From assembly GCA_002394205.1 (NCBI GenBank), contig DGTC01000054.1, positions 1-18,272 on the forward strand: a DNA stretch of 18,272 nucleotides. Reading direction: 5' to 3'. A model generated the notes under the pieces. The model worked only from the letters and a program-made list of their open reading frames with translations. It did no database searches and had not been told where the DNA came from. Position numbers and translations under genes: made by a program. Origin of the DNA: Lachnospira sp. UBA4346. Its GTDB lineage: Bacteria; Bacillota; Clostridia; Lachnospirales; Lachnospiraceae. Positions 13,784-18,272 of this stretch are shown piece after piece; the first letter of the stretch is position 1, and each line of letters begins with the position of its first letter.

Positions 13784-13895
13784 TGTAGCAGGCATCTAAA
13801 GGTGTCTGCTACAAATTTGTAGCAAAGTGAGCAGTTTTGTAGCACTGATTTTATTTTTTTATCTTCGTGTAGCAGAAATGTAGCAGAGTGCTACA
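13784..13895. repeat. TGTAGCA iteron array (candidate parC centromere / operator)
   Basis: Seven exact copies of TGTAGCA lie in 112 bases: direct at 13784, 13818, 13838, 13868 and 13879, and inverted (TGCTACA) at 13807 and 13889. The first direct and inverted copies form a 13-bp hairpin with loop TAAA (13784-13813). The last pair forms TGTAGCA-GAG-TGCTACA (13879-13895). No T-run follows the hairpin. The array sits between the ParR-like gene and the promoter at 13922, so it could be the centromere bound by that protein, an operator of the restriction operon, or an origin-type iteron set. Confidence 0.75.
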
Positions 13896-13921
13896 TTGAT
13901 GTGACCAACTTCCTATAATTA

Positions 13922-13950
13922 TTGACATTTTTCGCTGTTTGGAATAAGAT
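13922..13950 (+). promoter_or_regulatory. Sigma-A promoter of the HTH-hsdRMS operon
   Basis: A perfect TTGACA (13922-13927), 17 bases, then TAAGAT (13945-13950, four of six matches). It lies 36 bases before the HTH gene and only 26 bases after the last TGTAGCA copy, within reach of repression or activation by a protein bound to the array. Confidence 0.75.
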
Positions 13951-13986
13951 AATTATGAGAAGTTATGCACTTTATGAGGTAAAGAT

Positions 13987-14229
13987 ATGATTCCAGGATA
14001 TATGACAGTTTTAGAGACAGCGGAAAAATGGGATTTGAATAGAAGGACTGTTCAAATTATGTGTAATGATGGACGAATTGAGGGAGCTGTAAAGTTTGGT
14101 AATGCTTGGGCTATACCAGAGAATACAGAGAAACCGGTAGATAATCGTATAACATCGGGGAACTATAAGAATTGGAGAAAGAAAAGTCAGACGAAGGAAT
14201 CAGATAATAATTCTGTTGAGGAGGGTTAG
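13987..14229 (+). CDS. Small helix-turn-helix protein leading the restriction operon
   Basis: This 80-residue basic protein has an N-terminal MerR/excisionase-like winged helix-turn-helix (about residues 5-45): MTVLETAEKWDLNRRTVQIM for the two helices, then DGRIEGAVKFGNAWAIPENT for the wing. The tail is charged. Related small HTH proteins are common in Clostridia next to mobile or restriction genes; most lack a known role. It may control the hsd genes, delaying restriction on entry to a new host, or act as an excision factor. GAGGT lies 7 bases before ATG. hsdR starts 3 bases after its stop, so the two are surely cotranscribed. Confidence 0.75.
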   Translation: MIPGYMTVLETAEKWDLNRRTVQIMCNDGRIEGAVKFGNAWAIPENTEKPVDNRITSGNYKNWRKKSQTKESDNNSVEEG

Positions 14230-14232
14230 GTT

Positions 14233-16581
14233 ATGATATTAGATAAGAAGCAAATGTCAGAAGAAGATATCAAGCTTAATTATATTACCCCTGCAGTTCA
14301 AAGCAAGTGGAATCAGAATATTACAATGGAAACGCAGATTACAGACGGAAAGATAAATCTTCGTGGAAATATGGTTGCTAGGTCTAAACCACAGAGAGTA
14401 GATTATATGCTTTATCTGAATGCGAACAATCCGATTGCGGTTATTGAGGCAAAAGATAATACGCATTCCATTTCTCATGGTTTACAGCAGGCTATGGCGT
14501 ATGCACAGAAACTCGATTTACCATTTGCATATAGTTCCAATGGGGACGGATTTTTTGAGCATGATTTTCTGACTGGAAAAGAGCGTCAGCTTACACTTGA
14601 AGAGTTCCCAACAATGGATGAGTTGATAGAAAGATATAAAAGGGAAGCCAACGGTGGAGAAGGGCTGTCGGCAGAAGAGGAAAGAGTGATAGAACAGCCA
14701 TATTATTTTAGTCAGACGACTAATTCTCCAAGATATTATCAGAGAATTGCGGTAAATAGGACTCTTGAATGTATTGCAAAAGGTCAGGATAGATTATTGC
14801 TCGTTATGGCTACAGGAACAGGCAAGACTTATACAGCTTTTCAGATTGTGTATAGATACCTTAAGCTTTATAAAAATGCAAAGGTGTTGTATTTGGCTGA
14901 CAGAAATATTTTAGTGGATCAATCTATAGATCAGGATTTTTCTCCTCTGAGCAAGACAATTCATAAAGTCAATTTTGCAAAGGACGATAAAAGCACCATA
15001 AATGCGTATGAGGTTTATTTTGCCTTGTACCAGCAGATGATTGGTGATAATGAAGAGGAAAAATTCAAGGATTGGTTTTCTCCTGAATACTTCGACCTTG
15101 TAATCGTTGACGAGTGTCACAGGGGATCTGCAAAGGAAGAAAGCAGATGGAGGCGAGTTTTGGAGTATTTCAACAAAGCTGTGCAAATAGGTATGACAGC
15201 AACTCCAAAAGAAACCACTTATGTATCCAATATAGATTATTTTGGTGATCCAATTTATACATACAGCTTGAAGTCAGGTATTGAAGATGGTTTCCTTGCT
15301 CCTTTTAAGGTTGCTAATGTGGTTACAAATATAGCAGACGGATGGAGACCATACAAAGGTCAGCTTGATATATTTGGAAATGAGATAGAGGACAGAATAT
15401 ATAATAATAATGATTATGATTACAACATAGTCATTGGAGATAGAATTGAACAGGTTGCAGCGGAGATTACAGCTTATTTGAAGAGTACAGACCGTATGCA
15501 GAAAACAATCGTATTCTGTGCTTCGGAAGAACATGCAGAGAGAATGAGAATAGCATTATCTAATCTCAATTCAGATATCGTAAAGGAACATCCTGATTAT
15601 GTTGTAAGAATTACAGGCAGTGATGATTACGGAAAAGGAAAGTTGGATTATTTTATTTCTGTGTCAGCACAATATCCTGTGATTGCAACAACATCTGAAT
15701 TGCTCTCAACAGGAGCAGATTGCAAGATGACAAAGCTTATTGTTTTGGATAAGACAATTACTTCTATGACTACATTTAAGCAGATTATAGGTAGGGGTAC
15801 AAGAATTAGAGAAAAAGACGGTAAGACACATTTTATGGTAATGGATTTCAGAAATGTTACCAGAATTTTTGCTGATCCGGATTGGGATGGTCCAGTAGAG
15901 CAAGATCCAGACTTTAAGCCGGGAGTACCGCCTAAAACACCTCCAAAGCCAGGAGTGCCGCCTACAAAACCACCTATTGTTGATCCGCCAACGAACGAGC
16001 CTAAGCCTTTTGTCGATAAGGACGGTTGTACTGTAAAGATTATCAATAAGACAGTATCAGTCTATGATACAAACGGAAAACTGCTTCGTCAGGAGGATAT
16101 TATTGATTATACAAAGACCAACATTGTTGGTGAATATGCTTCTCTACAGAGCTTTATAACCAAGTGGAAAGGCGAAAAGAGAAAGGCTGTCATTGATGAA
16201 TCATTAAAAGAGGTTGGAATAGATTTGCAGGCATTAAAAGATTCTCAGGGTATGGGAGATGTAGACGATTTCGATTTCATCTGTTATGTGGCGTATGGAA
16301 AGAAACCGCTTACCCGAAAAGAGCGTGCAAATAATGTAAAAAAGAGAGATTTCTTCAGCAAGTACAGTGGTGACGCAAAGGCTGTACTTGAAATACTTCT
16401 CGACAAGTATATGAATGAAGGAATTTATGAAATAGAGAAAACAGAAATTCTTAAGCTTGAAGATTTTGCAAAATTCGGCAAACCAGCCAGAATTGCAAAA
16501 CTGTTTGGTGGCAAAAGCGGATATGAAGCTGCCATAAACGAGCTTGAAATGGAAATGTATCAGGAAGATGAGGTAAGCTAA
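14233..16581 (+). CDS. hsdR: Type I restriction enzyme, R subunit (nuclease-translocase)
   Basis: This 782-residue motor and nuclease subunit cuts unmodified DNA in complex with HsdM and HsdS. The N-terminal PD-(D/E)xK nuclease shows Asp57 (VDYML) and Glu72-x-Lys74 (IEAKD). The superfamily 2 helicase has Walker A ATGTGKT (193-199), DECH (293-296), TATP (322-325) and GRGTR (520-524). All key residues are intact. It is shorter than EcoKI-type HsdR (over 1000 residues) and close to the EcoEI-like group. Odd: a proline-rich linker (562-590) holds two 10-residue repeats, KPGVPPKTPP and KPGVPPTKPP, between motor and C-terminal domain. GAGGAGGG lies about 10 bases before ATG. hsdM follows one base after the stop. 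Confidence 0.95.
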   Translation: MILDKKQMSEEDIKLNYITPAVQSKWNQNITMETQITDGKINLRGNMVARSKPQRVDYMLYLNANNPIAVIEAKDNTHSISHGLQQAMAYAQKLDLPFAYSSNGDGFFEHDFLTGKERQLTLEEFPTMDELIERYKREANGGEGLSAEEERVIEQPYYFSQTTNSPRYYQRIAVNRTLECIAKGQDRLLLVMATGTGKTYTAFQIVYRYLKLYKNAKVLYLADRNILVDQSIDQDFSPLSKTIHKVNFAKDDKSTINAYEVYFALYQQMIGDNEEEKFKDWFSPEYFDLVIVDECHRGSAKEESRWRRVLEYFNKAVQIGMTATPKETTYVSNIDYFGDPIYTYSLKSGIEDGFLAPFKVANVVTNIADGWRPYKGQLDIFGNEIEDRIYNNNDYDYNIVIGDRIEQVAAEITAYLKSTDRMQKTIVFCASEEHAERMRIALSNLNSDIVKEHPDYVVRITGSDDYGKGKLDYFISVSAQYPVIATTSELLSTGADCKMTKLIVLDKTITSMTTFKQIIGRGTRIREKDGKTHFMVMDFRNVTRIFADPDWDGPVEQDPDFKPGVPPKTPPKPGVPPTKPPIVDPPTNEPKPFVDKDGCTVKIINKTVSVYDTNGKLLRQEDIIDYTKTNIVGEYASLQSFITKWKGEKRKAVIDESLKEVGIDLQALKDSQGMGDVDDFDFICYVAYGKKPLTRKERANNVKKRDFFSKYSGDAKAVLEILLDKYMNEGIYEIEKTEILKLEDFAKFGKPARIAKLFGGKSGYEAAINELEMEMYQEDEVS
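15916..15975 (+). repeat. 30-base tandem repeat inside hsdR (proline-rich linker)
   Basis: Two 30-base units (15916-15945 and 15946-15975) encode KPGVPPKTPP and KPGVPPTKPP in frame. Differences are mostly at third positions, so the duplication is not brand-new. It forms a flexible linker after the helicase core. Confidence 0.8.
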
Positions 16582-16582
16582 A

Positions 16583-18064
16583 ATGGCTAGTCAGTCAGGG
16601 TTTGTTAAAAAGATAAGAGATATTATGCGTATGGACGCAGGTATCAATGGTGATGCTCAAAGAATAGAGCAGTTAGTTTGGATTTTGTTCTTGAAGGTGT
16701 ATGATGCAAAGGAAAGTGACTGGGAATTTGACGAGGACAATTATGTTTCAATAATTCCAGAAGAATGCAGATGGAGAAATTGGGCTGCTGCGGATGAAAA
16801 TGGACATGCCCTTACAGGCGAGGATTTACTGGAATTTGTAAATAACAAGCTGTTCCCTACATTAAAAAAGCTGGAGATTACACCACAGACACCGATTAAA
16901 AAGGCTATCGTTCAGTCAACTTTTGAAGATGCCAATAACTATATGAAAGATGGTGTTTATTTACGACAGGTAATTGATGTTGTAAATGAGATTGATTTTG
17001 AGGATGTCAAAGAAAGTCATGCGTTCGGTGATATTTACGAGGATATCCTGAAAGAATTGCAGAGTGCAGGTTCTTCCGGTGAATTTTATACCCCAAGAGC
17101 TGTGACAGAATTTATGGCAAAAATGATACAGCCTAAAATCGGAGAGGTTATGGCTGATTTTGCCTGTGGTACAGGTGGATTCCTTACGAGCTGGATAGGG
17201 GAACTGAAAAAGCAGATTAAGAATACCAACGATCAGCAGGCATTTAATGAATCATTTTATGCTATTGAAAAAAAGCCATTTCCATATCTGCTTTGTATTA
17301 CAAATATGCTTTTGCATGATATTGATGTACCAAAGGTATATCATTCAAATTCGTTGCTAAAGAATGTACTTGATTATACAGATAGTGATAAATTTGATGT
17401 TATTCTTATGAATCCACCATACGGTGGACACGAGGATAACAGTGTAAAGAACTACTTCCCTGATGATTTGGCAAGTAGTGAAACAGCAGATTTATTTATG
17501 TCGGTTATCATGTATCGCCTGAAGAAAAATGGTAGAGCTGCAGTTATCTTGCCAGATGGCTTCCTGTTCGGTACAGATAATGCAAAGGTGGCAATTAAAA
17601 AGAAATTATTAGGTGAGTTCAATTTACATACAGTAATTCGTATGCCGGGAAGTGTATTCTCCCCATATACATCCATTACAACAAATATCCTTTTCTTTGA
17701 TAATACAAAGCCTACAGAGGATACTTGGTTTTATCGCTTGGATATGCCAGATGGGTATAAGCATTTTTCAAAGACAAAGCCTATGAAGGTAGAGCACTTT
17801 GATCCCGTTGTGGAGTGGTGGAATAACCGAGAGGAAATCATTGTTGATGATTTTGAAAAAGCCAAGAAATATAGTGCTGCTGAGATTGCTGAGAGAAACT
17901 ATAATATTGACTTATGCGGATTTCCACATGAAGAAGAGGAAATATTACCACCAAAGGAGCTTATTCAGCAGTATCAAGAAAAGAGAGCCAGCTTAAACGC
18001 CGATATTGACAGAATACTTGCACAGATAAGTGAAATCTTAGGATTTGATGTGGAGGAAATTTAA
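16583..18064 (+). CDS. hsdM: Type I restriction-modification, M subunit (N6-adenine methyltransferase)
   Basis: The protein has 493 residues. The N-terminal HsdM helical domain (about 5-140) is followed by an N6-adenine methyltransferase with the S-adenosylmethionine motif DFACGTGGF (192-200) and catalytic NPPY (277-280). SSGEFYTPRAV just before the methyltransferase core is characteristic of HsdM. Two M subunits join HsdS to methylate adenine in each half of the split target; with HsdR they form the restriction complex. The target cannot be read because the HsdS recognition domains are outside the window. The start lies one base after hsdR (AGGT upstream), and the stop overlaps the hsdS start by one base (TAATG). 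All motifs are intact, so it should be active. Confidence 0.96.
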   Translation: MASQSGFVKKIRDIMRMDAGINGDAQRIEQLVWILFLKVYDAKESDWEFDEDNYVSIIPEECRWRNWAAADENGHALTGEDLLEFVNNKLFPTLKKLEITPQTPIKKAIVQSTFEDANNYMKDGVYLRQVIDVVNEIDFEDVKESHAFGDIYEDILKELQSAGSSGEFYTPRAVTEFMAKMIQPKIGEVMADFACGTGGFLTSWIGELKKQIKNTNDQQAFNESFYAIEKKPFPYLLCITNMLLHDIDVPKVYHSNSLLKNVLDYTDSDKFDVILMNPPYGGHEDNSVKNYFPDDLASSETADLFMSVIMYRLKKNGRAAVILPDGFLFGTDNAKVAIKKKLLGEFNLHTVIRMPGSVFSPYTSITTNILFFDNTKPTEDTWFYRLDMPDGYKHFSKTKPMKVEHFDPVVEWWNNREEIIVDDFEKAKKYSAAEIAERNYNIDLCGFPHEEEEILPPKELIQQYQEKRASLNADIDRILAQISEILGFDVEEI

Positions 18065-18272
18065 TGACAGGACAGCAACTTAAAAATTCAATATTGCAAA
18101 TGGCTGTTCAGGGAAAACTTGTTCCGCAAGATCCGAATGATGAGCCTGCAAGTGTATTGATAGAGAGAATACGAGAAGAGAAGCAACGCCTGATTAAAGA
18201 GGGTAAGATCAAAAAAGAAAAGAATCCATCCTATATTTTCAGAGGTGAGGATAATATGCCTTATGAGAAGAT
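18064..18272 (+). CDS. hsdS: Type I restriction-modification, S (specificity) subunit, N-terminal start (cut by window edge)
   Basis: The ATG overlaps the hsdM stop by one base and the reading frame is open to the edge (69 codons). It begins MTGQQLKNSILQMAVQGKLV, a common N-terminus of HsdS proteins in Firmicutes, followed by a charged helix (IERIREEKQRLIKEGKIKK) like the conserved spacer helices of S subunits. The target recognition domains lie beyond the edge, so the DNA specificity, and whether there are further hsdS copies or a recombinase for shuffling, cannot be told. Confidence 0.88.
   Translation, partial: MTGQQLKNSILQMAVQGKLVPQDPNDEPASVLIERIREEKQRLIKEGKIKKEKNPSYIFRGEDNMPYEK

Larger units (their letters stand above)
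11890..18272. mobile_element. Left part of an integrated genetic element / genomic island next to guaA (right end not in window)
   Basis: From the guaA 3' end onward the content changes from housekeeping genes to typical accessory ones: an LPD28-like protein, an actin-like partition ATPase with an overlapping small partner, an iteron-like array and a type I restriction operon. The 3' end of guaA is an established integration hotspot for islands in bacteria. A tandem repeat (11959-11978) and core-like palindromes (12005-12035) lie at the presumed edge. No integrase, relaxase or second attachment copy is inside the window, so the exact boundary (somewhere in about 11875-12190) and the element class are inference. 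The 305-base gap 11890-12194 holds only the guaA terminator, these repeats and the hairpin from 12121. Confidence 0.6.

Noticed and set aside
13784..13895. CRISPR array
   Set aside because: The unit is only 7 bases, spacing is irregular, and copies occur in both orientations.
15274..15534. Minus-strand open frames inside hsdR (also at 15648-16046)
   Set aside because: They are antisense shadows of a well-supported gene with intact motifs and have no ribosome sites.

Overview
The window reads as a chromosomal segment of an anaerobic, low-GC Firmicute of class Clostridia, most likely Lachnospiraceae. The grounds are a type III glutamine synthetase, a class B sortase, a class II aldolase, DUF624 and CvfB-type genes, a methyl-accepting chemoreceptor, and a near-consensus SigD/sigma-28 motility promoter. 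The species cannot be fixed from the sequence alone.

Left part (1-4103, mostly minus strand): the start of a type III glutamine synthetase gene behind an intrinsic terminator in its leader (possible attenuation), a sortase B gene, and a class II fructose-bisphosphate aldolase with its own terminator. Next come a plus-strand GNAT acetyltransferase and a tail-to-tail overlapping gene for an uncharacterised membrane-anchored protein. A perfect 11-bp inverted repeat lies in the divergent gap before a DUF624/YesL membrane protein, which is followed by an uncharacterised six-helix membrane protein.

Middle part (5700-11950, all plus strand): a PII signalling protein whose uridylylation-site tyrosine is replaced by Phe51, behind a structured 160-nt leader; a small gene of unknown function behind a SigD-type promoter; a solitary tRNA-Gln(CUG); a CvfB-like S1 RNA-binding protein; a chemoreceptor; and guaA (GMP synthase, TTG start) behind a perfect TTGACA-17-TATAAT promoter. 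Nearly every unit here is monocistronic and closed by a clear intrinsic terminator.

Right part (from about 11900 to the end): an accessory segment directly downstream of guaA, a known integration hotspot for genomic islands. It starts with a tandem TGGTAAGCG repeat, small palindromes and a terminator-like hairpin. Then come an LPD28-like mobile-element gene, a ParM-type actin-like ATPase gene, an overlapping small ParR-like gene, and a 112-bp array holding seven copies of TGTAGCA (five direct, two inverted). This array abuts the promoter of a compact operon: small HTH protein, hsdR, hsdM and the start of hsdS, a type I restriction-modification system. The working model is an integrated element with a ParMR-type partition module whose candidate centromere/operator array is also the upstream control region of the restriction operon. 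The integrase, the far attachment site and most of hsdS lie outside the window.
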